Positions 1 to 9,052 are shown, numbered from the stretch's first letter. The stretch: 64,000 bases of DNA from Deltaproteobacteria bacterium (GCA_016699445.1 CP064976.1:806001-870000), one strand, 5' to 3'. Program-made: numbers and translations. Notes: generated by a model not told the origin, from the sequence alone.

Positions 1-1083
1 CGAAGGCCAATTATAGAACTCTTTAAGATAATTCTCCGCCTTTTCAGGTGCAGGTGAGTATGGAATAACATCGAGGATAGAGTCATTTAATACCTTTAAC
101 AGAGCTGCTTTATCTTCAGGCTGCCAATAAAATTGCATATGAGAAGGATTAATATGATTAGCCAAACTATTATGTTCAGGAAGGCGTGGTCCTATAAGTT
201 TTTGCATCGATATCACAGGTTTCTTCATCAGCAAAGCTTCTGTTCCTGTTGTTGAGAATTCAGTAATAAGCACGTCAATATCTTCAATGAAATTAAAAAG
301 TACTGGGTCCCTATTAATATGAAAACAGGGATACTTCGACTTTAAAAACTCATATGACTTATAATTTTCATAAGGATCAGGTCTGAAAATAATTTCATAT
401 CGACCCGCCTCTGCAAGCGTCTGAATCAAGTCCAGACTTATTCTTAAAGACGCCATCCCGTGCCAAATCCAATCCTCCCATTCACGGTTTTTATCAATAT
501 AGGCCCGATGGCTTCCTTCTTTTGTACGAAAGTTGTCTATCTCCTGAATTGGGTTGGATCTTATCGTGGGATTAATTGAAAACCCCCGGTTTGCAAAACC
601 TACACGAATTTTCCTGGTTTGGTCACAACTTCGCTTTTCTGTTTGACGATACGCGTCTAAGCGTGAAGTCCCAAATATTCTTAAGATAGATTCAGGATAG
701 ATAGATTCTTCAAGCAACCAACGCTTCGAAATATGACTCCATAAATAAACTCGGGAAAGACCTTTAATATAAGAATCCACTCCCATCCCACACATGGTAT
801 GCCTCAATATTGTAGATTCCTTAGTCGCACAAGCACCCTCCTGGGTCATCAAAACAATTTTACACTGAGGCGCCAAATAGCAGGCAAGATCTTTATATTG
901 GCCTTCAGTACAGGACAATACGAGCACATTGGGATTAACATTTTCAGCCATAGCCAACATGTTTCCTTTATTGCAGTAATATACCTTAATTCCAAATTCA
1001 CGGAGGTACTCTCCAATGAGCATAACACTCACTAAGTCGCGTGCTTTTTGATCAATAAGTAATAATACTTTCTTCAAAACCAT
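1..1083 (-). CDS. Surface-polysaccharide glycosyltransferase-like protein, C-terminus cut by window edge
   Basis: An open frame of 361 codons runs from ATG at 1083 to the left edge without a stop. It begins MVLKKVLLLIDQKARDL, continues with a hydrophobic strand, a segment VLVLSCTEGQ, and later ITEFSTTGTEALLMKKPVIS. That last block resembles the nucleotide-sugar-binding Glu/Ser-Thr region of GT-B fold transferases (the UDP-GlcNAc 2-epimerase/CDP-glycerol transferase-like type called surface carbohydrate biosynthesis protein). It lies downstream of PseI in the same direction and is probably co-transcribed, so it may transfer the pseudaminic acid product. Family assignment is by motif and context only; acceptor and donor are unknown. 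Confidence 0.7.
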   Translation of the reverse strand, partial: MVLKKVLLLIDQKARDLVSVMLIGEYLREFGIKVYYCNKGNMLAMAENVNPNVLVLSCTEGQYKDLACYLAPQCKIVLMTQEGACATKESTILRHTMCGMGVDSYIKGLSRVYLWSHISKRWLLEESIYPESILRIFGTSRLDAYRQTEKRSCDQTRKIRVGFANRGFSINPTIRSNPIQEIDNFRTKEGSHRAYIDKNREWEDWIWHGMASLRISLDLIQTLAEAGRYEIIFRPDPYENYKSYEFLKSKYPCFHINRDPVLFNFIEDIDVLITEFSTTGTEALLMKKPVISMQKLIGPRLPEHNSLANHINPSHMQFYWQPEDKAALLKVLNDSILDVIPYSPAPEKAENYLKEFYNWPS

Positions 1084-1303
1084 TCTCCAGATCTTTTTCG
1101 GAGTTTTGAATGACTTTAGAGAGCCTCAAAACATCATCATTACAAAAAACTAACTGACTCTTTAAGTCACCCGAACCATACAGGGCATCCAAGAATTTCT
1201 CAGTTCTTTTTGCATACTCGTTTAATACAGGATTTAAGCCCTTCCAGTTTATCTCACATTTTGACCCACTCCAACAATCAATACGCCATATGTCATGATT
1301 TTT
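1052..1303 (-). pseudogene. Possible small gene or gene remnant between PseI and the glycosyltransferase
   Basis: After the PseI stop the same frame reopens for about 83 codons and stops at 1052, overlapping the next start by about 30 bases. The peptide has natural-looking composition (for example IDCWSGSKCEINWKGLN and LNEYAKRTEKFLDALYG). No ATG is in frame. An ATG in another frame at about 1288 (MTYGVLI) could join it by a one-base shift, as happens in other genes here. I do not recognise the product. It may be a short co-transcribed gene broken by an indel, or a decayed end of a transferase. Confidence 0.3.
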
Positions 1304-1312
1304 TTATCAGAG

Positions 1313-2356
1313 TTATCCAACTAAACTCCATTGCATAGGAGTACCCTTTTTAATGTCCTGATTGACTCGCCTACCCAAAAGTATCTCAAAATATTTAGGA
1401 GATAAGCCCATTCCTGGCCTTACACAACGGAGATTTTCACGCGTTAATCTATCGCCTTCTTTCATATCCTGAGATATATAAATCGATCTACGAAACACCA
1501 TTGATTTTTTCTCAGTTTCACTAGGCCCATAAGTTACCTGGCCCAAAGACTGCCATGCACGTTCCGTCTCAATAACCAATGCATGCAGTTCTTCAGGTTC
1601 AATAGAAAAAGCACTGTCGACCCCACCATCTGCACGGCTCAGTGTAAAGTGCTTTTCAATCACACTCGCACCATGAGCGACTGCAGCTATTGCCGCACCA
1701 ATACCCATAGTGTGATCAGAAAGTCCTACTTCACAATTAAATAATGTTCTTAAGTGTGGGATTGTAATGACATTACTATTCTGCGGTGTTGCAGGATAAG
1801 TACTTGTGCATTTAAGTAAAATTAAATCATTACATCCTGACTTGCGCGCCATCTGCACAGCATCATCTATTTCACCAAGCGTCGCCATCCCGGTAGAAAT
1901 AATCATGGGCTTACCTGTAGCGGCTACTTTGGCAATTAAAGGTAGGTGGATATTTTCAAATGAAGCTATCTTATAAGCCGGAACATTTAAACTTTCTAGA
2001 AAGTCCACCGCACTTTCATCAAAAGGAGTACTAAAGCATATCATTCCTAGATCGTTTGCCTTCTTTATAATTGGGACATGCCACTCCCAAGGAGTATATG
2101 CTAGTTTGTAAAGATCATGTAAACTGTGGCCTTTCCAAAGACTTTGCTCATCGTTAATGAAAAAATCTCCCTTATTGATTGCAAGTGTCATAGTATCTGC
2201 AGTGTATGTTTGTAACTTAAGGGCATGGGCTCCCATTTTGGCAGCTGATTCAACGATTTGAAGAGCTCGTTCTAAAGATTGATTATGGTTCCCGGACATT
2301 TCTGCTATGATAAATGGGGGATTTTCTTTTCCAATGTGATAATTTGCTATCTTCAT
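1313..2356 (-). CDS. pseI: Pseudaminic acid synthase (PseI, NeuB family)
   Basis: 347 residues, normal length for the sialic/pseudaminic acid synthase family, which condenses a 6-deoxy-hexose derivative with phosphoenolpyruvate. The N-terminal TIM barrel starts with IGKENPPFIIAEMSGNHN, the block typical of PseI, and carries KLQTYTADTMT, STGMAT, LLKCTSTYP, GLSDHT and VIEKHFTL. Residues from about 285 onward (FRRSIYISQDMKEGD) form the SAF antifreeze-like domain. Together with PseB, PseC, PseF and PseG in the same operon it supports pseudaminic rather than N-acetylneuraminic acid. The frame is intact. The gene starts 12 bases after the PIG-L stop. Confidence 0.93.
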   Translation of the reverse strand: MKIANYHIGKENPPFIIAEMSGNHNQSLERALQIVESAAKMGAHALKLQTYTADTMTLAINKGDFFINDEQSLWKGHSLHDLYKLAYTPWEWHVPIIKKANDLGMICFSTPFDESAVDFLESLNVPAYKIASFENIHLPLIAKVAATGKPMIISTGMATLGEIDDAVQMARKSGCNDLILLKCTSTYPATPQNSNVITIPHLRTLFNCEVGLSDHTMGIGAAIAAVAHGASVIEKHFTLSRADGGVDSAFSIEPEELHALVIETERAWQSLGQVTYGPSETEKKSMVFRRSIYISQDMKEGDRLTRENLRCVRPGMGLSPKYFEILLGRRVNQDIKKGTPMQWSLVG

Positions 2357-2368
2357 AAATAATATCTC

Positions 2369-3061
2369 TTATTTAATAATCTTACGCCCAAGTATAAAAG
2401 CTTCAGCAGCTTTTACACCTACACTCGCACCACGCCATTGAGCTAAAGATTCTATTGCCTTTAAAGAACGTGGGTGAGGAAACTCTCTCAATTCCTCTTG
2501 GTAAGCATTGAGAGCTTCTAATTTTTTTTGAAGTGTATCAGATATGTTTACAAAAAAATTTGGACTGAAAGCCCAATGAGATGAAGGTGGGCGCCATTCA
2601 GTCGATGAGGGTGTTTCAAAGAATAACAACTCACCTAAATTGTAGTTTGGTAAAGGTCTGCAAGCCGCAATAACCGCATCATGAACAACTCGATGATCGA
2701 TATTTACATCTCCTGCATGGTGAGTAAATATTGTTAACGGAGAATATTTCTGTATAAAATTTTCAATAACTTGAACAAGATCCAATCTATCCAGACCATC
2801 TAAACGATTATCGGGCAAACCTAAAATTTCTACAGAGGCACATCCTAAAATTTTACATGCAACATTGGCTGAAATATTACGGTTCTCAATTTTAGTTGAA
2901 ACAGTCATTGAATTTTCATCCGATCTTCTTGAAGTTTCTCCATCAGCAATTAATAAAATATTAACTTCACATCCTTCCTGAGCCATCCTAGCTATAGTAC
3001 CTCCGCAGCCAAGTACTTCATCATCGGGATGGGCTGCAATAACAGCTACTTTATTAGTCAT
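2369..3061 (-). CDS. PIG-L/LmbE family N-deacetylase
   Basis: 230 residues with the PIG-L zinc hydrolase signature AAHPDDEVLGCGG near the N-terminus (His and Asp-Asp ligands) and the second ligand motif HHAGDVNIDHR near residue 115. Members remove N-acetyl groups from sugars such as GlcNAc derivatives. It overlaps the upstream formyltransferase by four bases (ATGA type). Next to two formyltransferases it suggests deacetylation followed by formylation of an amino sugar. The exact substrate is inferred, not shown. Confidence 0.88.
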   Translation of the reverse strand: MTNKVAVIAAHPDDEVLGCGGTIARMAQEGCEVNILLIADGETSRRSDENSMTVSTKIENRNISANVACKILGCASVEILGLPDNRLDGLDRLDLVQVIENFIQKYSPLTIFTHHAGDVNIDHRVVHDAVIAACRPLPNYNLGELLFFETPSSTEWRPPSSHWAFSPNFFVNISDTLQKKLEALNAYQEELREFPHPRSLKAIESLAQWRGASVGVKAAEAFILGRKIIK

Positions 3062-3741
3062 ACATCCTTCTTTCTTATCCGCACTTTTGCATACAAACTA
3101 TCTTCAGCTATGTGAGCATCGTTAAATTCAAATTTCCAGTATTCTGTTTCTACAAATGCAGGGGGATAACTATCAGCATCTAGCATACGTATAAAATCAT
3201 ATATTTCTTTCAGTGTCTTAAGAGAAGCAATATTTCCATCTGAACGATTTCTTCTTTTAAATATAATAGGGGTTCCTTGCTGTGGTTGAGGGTTTGGTTT
3301 TTGAATTAATATTTCGGCTATAATATCCTCAATTAAGTGGGAAGCCCTTCTAAGGATTTCTTCAGCAGTTCCTTCCAATGATAGATGTTTTTTACAATAG
3401 ATTGGTCCCGCATCTAATTCAGAAACGCACTTCAGGGCTGTCAATTGTGTTTCTGTATGGCCACGAACAATAAGATTTTGTAAAGGGCTACCACCACGTC
3501 CATAAGGAAGATCCGTCATATGAAATATAATACATTCATACCGAGTATGGATATCTTCAGGAATCAACCATGACCAATGCGGAAAAAATATAAACTCAGG
3601 TTGAATCTGTTCGAGTAAAGATAAACACAATTCTTCCTTATTGCGTATTCTAAGAAAGCGATGATTGGTGAAACGCTCCGATAATCGTTGTTCTATTTGA
3701 TTATTACGATCATGTGGAGTTGCTATTATAATAGTCGACAT
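3058..3741 (-). CDS. Formyltransferase-domain protein, probable sugar N-formyltransferase
   Basis: About 227 residues. I prefer the ATG at 3741 (MSTIIIATPHDRN) to the one at 3762, because the latter lies inside the upstream gene. The core HMTDLPYGRGGSPLQNLI followed by LTALKCVSELDAGPIYCKK matches the formyl-THF-dependent transferase fold (catalytic His/Asp region, and the VDxGPI-type loop). It lacks the C-terminal tRNA-binding domain of Fmt, so it should act on a small substrate. It is paralogous in plan to the formyltransferase just upstream. Role in acylating the pseudaminic acid amino groups is inferred from context. Confidence 0.75.
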   Translation of the reverse strand: MSTIIIATPHDRNNQIEQRLSERFTNHRFLRIRNKEELCLSLLEQIQPEFIFFPHWSWLIPEDIHTRYECIIFHMTDLPYGRGGSPLQNLIVRGHTETQLTALKCVSELDAGPIYCKKHLSLEGTAEEILRRASHLIEDIIAEILIQKPNPQPQQGTPIIFKRRNRSDGNIASLKTLKEIYDFIRMLDADSYPPAFVETEYWKFEFNDAHIAEDSLYAKVRIRKKDV

Positions 3742-3748
3742 AGCTGCT

Positions 3749-4318
3749 TCATAGCTTATCAATTTTCAATCGATACTCTACTCCATCTATTTTAACCCTC
3801 GCTGGGTAACGGTAGTTATCAGAAACTCTAAGTAAGTTAAATTGATCTCTCAGAGACTTATCTGGATCCAACTGTGCATCAACTGGAAACCTGCGCTTGT
3901 AATAGCTGGGCTCTCCTGTTTGCTGTCGCTTATTGTTTAGAATATTAGTATAGTCCGACACAAAAGATCTACATAAACGAAACGTAGCTTCTTTTTGTAA
4001 CCGACGGAGATCGTCCACCAACTCAGTACCTTTCAAGTCCACCTTCTCTTGTAAATAGATCACGCCACTATCGACCTCTTTTTCAGCCTCGATCAAGGTA
4101 ACCATAAAAGATTTTGCACCTTCTAAAACTTGCCATGTTAGTGGGGACCATCCGCGACCCTTCGGCAAATCACTTTCGTGAACTACTAGGTTATTCTTAT
4201 ACCGTTTTAAAATTTCAGAATTTACAATCTGCCCATATCCTAAATAAAAACAAAAGTCCCCTTGAGGCAAGTGGAAGCAGCATGCGTCCAGGCGACTTGG
4301 TATCCGGATTCTAACCAA
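3749..4318 (-). CDS. Formyltransferase catalytic part, split from the PseG reading frame by a one-base shift
   Basis: This frame carries the catalytic part of a formyltransferase: GDFCFYLGYGQIVNSEIL, VVHESDLPKGRGWSPLTWQ, and VDSGVIYLQE. Its apparent N-terminus (MVRIRIPSRLDACC) is not native. The missing start of the domain (GSSKGSQNQLISICSDKASW, then IPELVMSWLESGYQVAWTHAAST) is encoded in the PseG frame just upstream. Adding one A/T at 4269-4270 joins the two frames as ...HAASTLPQGDFCFYLG. The real product is therefore either a separate formyltransferase starting near 4410 or the C-terminal domain of a PseG fusion. The downstream gene start overlaps its end region closely. Confidence 0.75.
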   Translation of the reverse strand: MVRIRIPSRLDACCFHLPQGDFCFYLGYGQIVNSEILKRYKNNLVVHESDLPKGRGWSPLTWQVLEGAKSFMVTLIEAEKEVDSGVIYLQEKVDLKGTELVDDLRRLQKEATFRLCRSFVSDYTNILNNKRQQTGEPSYYKRRFPVDAQLDPDKSLRDQFNLLRVSDNYRYPARVKIDGVEYRLKIDKL

Positions 4319-5808
4319 CTCATAACTAGTTCGGGAATGAAATCATTAATCCAACTTGCCTTATCCGAACATATACTTATGAGCTGATTTTGAGATCCTT
4401 TCGAACTCCCAAAAACTAGAAGGCCATCATGCTCGGACCGAAATTTTAATAAGGCTTTATTTTGTAAAAGCTCATTCAAATTCTTTTGACTAAAGATAGA
4501 TAAGACAGAGCAAGAGAACTTCCAAATCCCATTATCATTCCAAAACTCTGCTTTTCCAAGTAATACACCTTCTTCTATTTCAGCAATATATAGGGAATAT
4601 TCGTCGATTTTACGAAGGAAATGGTGAAACATTGATCCATAAGCTTGATCATTTTGAGTAATAACATCTACCAATCGACCTTCATCACTTGGTATAACCT
4701 GCCTTAAGTATAATTCCTTCTTTTCATTATAAAGCATCACAGCACACACCCTATTAATGCCCAAACCATCTACCGTTTCTAAGCATTTCAAAGACCATCT
4801 CGGATCCAGATCTTGTTTAAACAAATCATTCAAAGCCGTAGCTATTGTTTGCTCGCTTACTTCTTTTTGGCTACCTAACCAAAGTATAAGGCCCTCATGG
4901 CTTAAACCCGACGCAATATCTTTTTGATTATCAGCTAACGTTATAACGATGGATGGTAATCCTAGACATAAACGTTCCCAACTCGTCGAACCACCTGCGC
5001 CAATAGCAATATCAGCTTTAGCCATCAAAGGAGCCAATGTAGGTAAATCATTATATAACCTTATATTAGAGCATTGATTTATTTGATGAAAAACTGAAGC
5101 GTAGTGGGGAGATTTTTCTCCAAGAACTACATCTACTTCTATATCAGTTCGAGATAAACTTAAAAGAGCAGATAAGGTGATACTTGTGAAGTTATGGAGA
5201 TCGAAAGAGCTAAAAAAGATAAGAACTCGCTTAATCTTTCCGGAACGCGCAGGTATACGCTTGTGTAACTTCGCATAGAGTGGTTGCAATAACGCATATT
5301 TAGGACCTAATAAAAGATTACATGCTGCGGGGACCTTACCTACATAACGACTATCCATCTCTTGAACCAAATTTTGGTCTAGAAGCAAGTCACAATCGTG
5401 TAATCTATTTGCTAGATCATCGATAACTATAATTTGTGCAGTGGCATGCCGAAGGCGAGTCTCCCATTGATGATCAAGTGCATAATGGTCTACAATTAAC
5501 CAATCGACTTTTTCCCCTTGCGAGATAATAGATAAGAGAGTTTGTTCTGCGTCCTCTTCCCACGATAAACCCAGCCAATCCTCATAGGAATTAATTGTAT
5601 CAAGTCGCTTAGCCTTAACGGAAGCAGGCAAGCGATCTACCGGAAAACCTTTTTTCTCGATCAAATCACATAAGTGACCGTCATGCACCCGACAAACAAA
5701 ACGCACCACTGCACCATAACTGCGTAAAGCCTCTGCCAATGAGAGACAACGCATAATGTGCCCCTGACCAATAACTAATGATGCATCAGCTCGAATGACA
5801 ACTTTCAT
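4240..5808 (-). CDS. pseG: PseG-type UDP-sugar hydrolase with C-terminal acyltransferase-like region, running frameshifted into a formyltransferase
   Basis: Residues 1-360 are PseG (UDP-2,4-diacetamido-2,4,6-trideoxy-beta-L-altropyranose hydrolase): IRADASLVIGQGHIMRCL at the start, VDHYALDHQWE, VIDDLANR, and the UDP-binding GAGGSTSWERLCLGLPSI. Residues about 365-465 (LYLRQVIPSDEGRLVDVITQ onward) look like a divergent GNAT domain, which could supply the PseH acetyltransferase otherwise missing from the cluster. Residues from 470 are the N-terminus of a formyltransferase and end abnormally at 4240 after the frameshift at 4269-4270. The PseG call is firm, the GNAT call is tentative, and the three-domain fusion depends on the frameshift being an artefact. 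ATG at 5808 overlaps the PseF stop by four bases. Confidence 0.85.
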   Translation of the reverse strand: MKVVIRADASLVIGQGHIMRCLSLAEALRSYGAVVRFVCRVHDGHLCDLIEKKGFPVDRLPASVKAKRLDTINSYEDWLGLSWEEDAEQTLLSIISQGEKVDWLIVDHYALDHQWETRLRHATAQIIVIDDLANRLHDCDLLLDQNLVQEMDSRYVGKVPAACNLLLGPKYALLQPLYAKLHKRIPARSGKIKRVLIFFSSFDLHNFTSITLSALLSLSRTDIEVDVVLGEKSPHYASVFHQINQCSNIRLYNDLPTLAPLMAKADIAIGAGGSTSWERLCLGLPSIVITLADNQKDIASGLSHEGLILWLGSQKEVSEQTIATALNDLFKQDLDPRWSLKCLETVDGLGINRVCAVMLYNEKKELYLRQVIPSDEGRLVDVITQNDQAYGSMFHHFLRKIDEYSLYIAEIEEGVLLGKAEFWNDNGIWKFSCSVLSIFSQKNLNELLQNKALLKFRSEHDGLLVFGSSKGSQNQLISICSDKASWINDFIPELVMSWLESGYQVAWTHAASTCLKGTFVFI

Positions 5809-6512
5809 GGCAATTTTATTTGCATTTGATATAGTAGCTCGGCCATCTGTAAATCTTCATAATCATCAATATCAACTGCAGCTTGCCAAGCCATGGGCCA
5901 AAAAATACGATCGGGGGAATGATATGTCTGATATTTCATCAAATGTTCAACTTTCGAAATCCATACCGCTCCTGTTGGACAGTAAAGAGGGGGGAGATCT
6001 TGTGACCTTTGTTTTCCAGCATCAGGGAACAAACTTATGGGATGTCCCTCTTTATCGAGTGTTGCTGCCCACCAAGGATTCATCCAGCCAAATTTAAAGC
6101 AGCTAATCTGAGAACTTGCACCAACTGTTTTAAAATAATTGAAAGCATCTCTTATATGTGTCTCATTTCTCAGTGGACAATTTGCCATCAGTTGCACAAC
6201 AATTTCATATTCCTCATTTAATTCATCACGCAGCTGATTCAGAGTACCCATTGTTGCCAAACTCACTGGGGAGATATCATCTGAGTAGTACTTACGGAGA
6301 AAGGGTACTGTAGCACCATATAATTGCGCTACATCTGCTATCTCTTGATCATCCGTGCTTACAATAATCCGAGAAAATAATCCTGTTTGCTGGGCAGCCT
6401 CTATAGTCCAAGCGATCATTGGTTTACCTAAAAAACTGACGATATTTTTTTTCTCAATACGTTTAGAACCACCTCTAGCAGGAATAACCGCTACTATTGA
6501 ATCTTTTACCAT
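5805..6512 (-). CDS. pseF: Pseudaminic acid cytidylyltransferase (PseF)
   Basis: About 235 residues of the CMP-sialate synthase/PseF family, which activates the nonulosonic acid with CTP. It has the nucleotide-binding start IPARGGSKRIEKKNI, then FLGKPMIAWTIEAA, STDDQEIA, and the C-terminal DIDDYEDLQMAELL. I chose ATG at 6512 (MVKDSIVAVIPARGG); the ATG at 6521 is also possible. It overlaps the SDR stop upstream and the PseG start downstream, which suggests translational coupling. Frame intact. Confidence 0.9.
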   Translation of the reverse strand: MVKDSIVAVIPARGGSKRIEKKNIVSFLGKPMIAWTIEAAQQTGLFSRIIVSTDDQEIADVAQLYGATVPFLRKYYSDDISPVSLATMGTLNQLRDELNEEYEIVVQLMANCPLRNETHIRDAFNYFKTVGASSQISCFKFGWMNPWWAATLDKEGHPISLFPDAGKQRSQDLPPLYCPTGAVWISKVEHLMKYQTYHSPDRIFWPMAWQAAVDIDDYEDLQMAELLYQMQIKLP

Positions 6513-7282
6513 ATGGTCCACCCCCCATCGACAACAAGATTATGGCCCGTAACTCCAGCCGCATTAGAAGACGACAAATATTTTACAGCACCAAATACTT
6601 CTGAGACTTCTAGCATTTTCCCTGATGGGCATAACTTTCCATACCGATCTTGAAATGCTATATCTGCTCTTCCTTTGACTCCACCATAAGAGATCGCATT
6701 CACCCTAATCTTAAGAGGAGCTAAACGAACCGCAAGCTCTTTGGTCAGATGAATCAAGGCAGCCTTTGTAACTCCATAATTTGCAGAGGAATCACGAGAC
6801 GGATGATCATACAAAGTGAGATTTGGTGCAGTAATACCGTATATTGAAGAAATATTAATTACACTTTTCAGAGGAGAGCGTTCACAACCCGCTATAGCCA
6901 TTGTCAATTCATAAGGCAAAATTACGCCCAACATGAATTCATTTCTCCAACTTTCTCGAGGTGTTAGTCCATCAGAGGTTGGCTTTATGAAATCTGCATT
7001 TCGTGCATTATTAATTAATATATTTGGTAATAGATTCGATTTTTTAAGCTCTTCAATGATAAATGGTACAGAATGATCTGATAATAAATCTGTTTGAATA
7101 CAGAGAACTTGTTTAGCCCCATGAGCTAAACATTCCTTTCGCAATTGATCAGCAGATCCTCCACCACGACTTGTAAAAACAATATTAGCGCCTTCGTCTG
7201 CAAAACCTAAAGTAAAGGCTCTTCCTAATATACCTGTAGCGCCTGTAATAAATATGGTGTCAGTATTATCTACTTTCATCAC
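6506..7282 (-). CDS. Short-chain dehydrogenase/reductase of the pse cluster
   Basis: 258 residues of a classical SDR. The NAD(P)-binding motif is TGATGILGRAF (TGxxxGxG type), followed by NNARNADF (NNAG-like) and the catalytic Ser (INISSIYG) with YGVTKAALIHL (YxxxK). The C-terminus AAGVTGHNLVVDGGW is typical of the family. It sits between the Gfo/Idh-type dehydrogenase and PseF with coding overlaps on both sides. Such SDRs accompany nonulosonic acid clusters and probably modify the sugar or a side chain. The substrate cannot be read from sequence. Confidence 0.85.
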   Translation of the reverse strand: MMKVDNTDTIFITGATGILGRAFTLGFADEGANIVFTSRGGGSADQLRKECLAHGAKQVLCIQTDLLSDHSVPFIIEELKKSNLLPNILINNARNADFIKPTSDGLTPRESWRNEFMLGVILPYELTMAIAGCERSPLKSVINISSIYGITAPNLTLYDHPSRDSSANYGVTKAALIHLTKELAVRLAPLKIRVNAISYGGVKGRADIAFQDRYGKLCPSGKMLEVSEVFGAVKYLSSSNAAGVTGHNLVVDGGWTIW

Positions 7283-8177
7283 AATAATCCTCGTTGAAGT
7301 ATTGAGACAGCACTCACTAATTCATTTTTAGTGGTAATTTCAGATTTCAACTTCACACTTGTAATAAATTTCTCTAGAGTTCGTTTAAATGCAGAAAAGG
7401 TATTCTTAAATATTAGATCTTTATAACCTTTATTTCCAAATACACGAATCTTTATCTCACTGGATAATGAACCAAGACATGTAAATGTTGCAGATAAATC
7501 CAACCACTTTACCGTTACAACTGTTACACCATCCAACCTATTCGATTGAACATCACAAGGTTTTCCATAGAGTTGTAGCATATTCAAAACTGGGTCGATA
7601 ATATGAATTCCATATTTTTCCAGCTTTTAGGTATGACTGCTTGTATATGTCCGATGTCACCTAAATTTTCTCTATCTAAAGCAGAAAGCTGCAACTCTTC
7701 AGAAAAACGCATGGCTGAGCATGAGAATATTTGACCATTATATTGCTGATAAGAATAAAGAGACTCAATATCATCAAGAGTAAGTGCTATGGGTTTATCA
7801 ATATAAATAGGAAGTCCCGCATCTAAAAATGGAATACTCATTTTCAAATGATTTTCAGCATCATCCCGGGCTAATAAAATAGCATCTATCTGACCAATCA
7901 TATCCTCATAATAACTCACAATGTGAGGTATTAATGAGGCAGCCGCTATATTCTCGGCAATAGCTCTTTCTTGCGCCCATACATGAGTAACCTTTGCTCC
8001 TTGAATAGCATCATGGGGAAAAAACTGACTGGAAAGATATTCAGGAATTACTGGATAAGGACACTTAGCCATTACTTCTCGGTTATACCCGTTAAATATA
8101 GCTGACCAAGAATAAGGGTGACCGTTCCCCTCACTCAATCCGATAATTCCTAAACGTAAATCTTTAGGTTGCATCAT
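7279..8177 (-). CDS. Gfo/Idh/MocA-type dehydrogenase, broken by a one-base deletion
   Basis: The N-terminal frame (from ATG 8177, ATGA-coupled to the preceding gene; an ATG at 8192 is also possible) shows LRLGIIGLSEGNGHPYSWS, IDAILLARDDAENH and LPIYIDKPIALTLDD, matching the Rossmann domain with the conserved Asp-Lys-Pro. It stops early after VIPKSWKN. The rest (YGIHIIDPVLNMLQLYGKP and the beta-sheet domain to 7279) continues in another frame. One extra A in the A5 run complementary to 7615-7619 joins them into about 300 residues. The family oxidises or reduces sugars using NAD(P). Single-base sequencing error or recent inactivation are both possible. Confidence 0.8.
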
Positions 8178-9052
8178 TTTGTGACGATCCATCGAGATGG
8201 ATTTATAAGATCATGATCTTCAGAAATTAGTTCGTCCGGTGGTAAAATTCCGGGATGTTGCATTGCCAAATGAATTTCATCTAATTGTTTGATAGAATCG
8301 ACTCCAATAACTACACCATCAACTTCAACTTGCTTCGAGGCAAATCCAAGACAAGCCTGTAGTGGAGAAATGGACTGTTGCTCTAACCAGAAATGCCATT
8401 GACGCCATAATGCTTCCCAACGATTAAAAAATTTGGGCCGTTGCACTGGCTTCATTAATAAAAGTCCCTGAAGAAATATAGATCTTATATGCACTTCAGC
8501 ACCAAATTGGTGTAAACGAGAAAGCCATCCAGAAGTAATAAGGCTGCGATCAAATATATTCAATGGAGCTTGCACAAGGTCCGGATGAAAATAAGGCCAT
8601 AAATTATCCAACTCTTCCGGTGAATAAATTGAAACTCCTATTTTTTCCACAATTCCCTGTGACTTAAGGGAAGCAAGAGCAGAGAGTAACTTTTCACCTT
8701 GTCCTCCCAATATATGTTGGGAGCGATGTAAAAGAAGCCCCTTGAGCCGTTTAATTTTAAGATTTTGTAGAGTATTAATGATTGATTCATTAACCCAACC
8801 TGAAACATCACTACAAGTTTCGGGCAATACTATAGGTAACTTTGAAATAACATTCCACTCCCTCACTCCAATGTTTCCAAGTTGCAATTCACTATCTCCA
8901 TAAGAAGGAGCGGTATCTAAAGTATTAACTCCAATTTCCCATGCATAATTTAAAATTTTTTTTATCTCATTTTGACTTACTTGGCCTATCTGATTAGCTA
9001 TACCGTAAAATTTACCAAATTGTACGGTCCCAATAACTAAAGACTTACCCAT
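8174..9052 (-). CDS. Aldo/keto reductase family protein of the pse cluster
   Basis: 292 residues. IGTVQFGKFYGIAN at the start, NTLDTAPSYGDSE (Asp-Tyr of the catalytic tetrad) and LLLHRSQ (His) fit the aldo/keto reductase barrel. GVSIYSPEELD and the C-terminal region resembling the NADP site follow. It overlaps PseC by eight bases upstream and the Gfo/Idh gene by ATGA downstream. Homologues are common in nonulosonic acid and other surface sugar clusters, but their substrates are usually unassigned. Confidence 0.85.
   Translation of the reverse strand: MGKSLVIGTVQFGKFYGIANQIGQVSQNEIKKILNYAWEIGVNTLDTAPSYGDSELQLGNIGVREWNVISKLPIVLPETCSDVSGWVNESIINTLQNLKIKRLKGLLLHRSQHILGGQGEKLLSALASLKSQGIVEKIGVSIYSPEELDNLWPYFHPDLVQAPLNIFDRSLITSGWLSRLHQFGAEVHIRSIFLQGLLLMKPVQRPKFFNRWEALWRQWHFWLEQQSISPLQACLGFASKQVEVDGVVIGVDSIKQLDEIHLAMQHPGILPPDELISEDHDLINPSRWIVTK

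Noticed and set aside
799..1035. Plus-strand ORF of 78 codons
   Set aside because: It is a shadow of the minus-strand glycosyltransferase-like frame, which is open for 361 codons.
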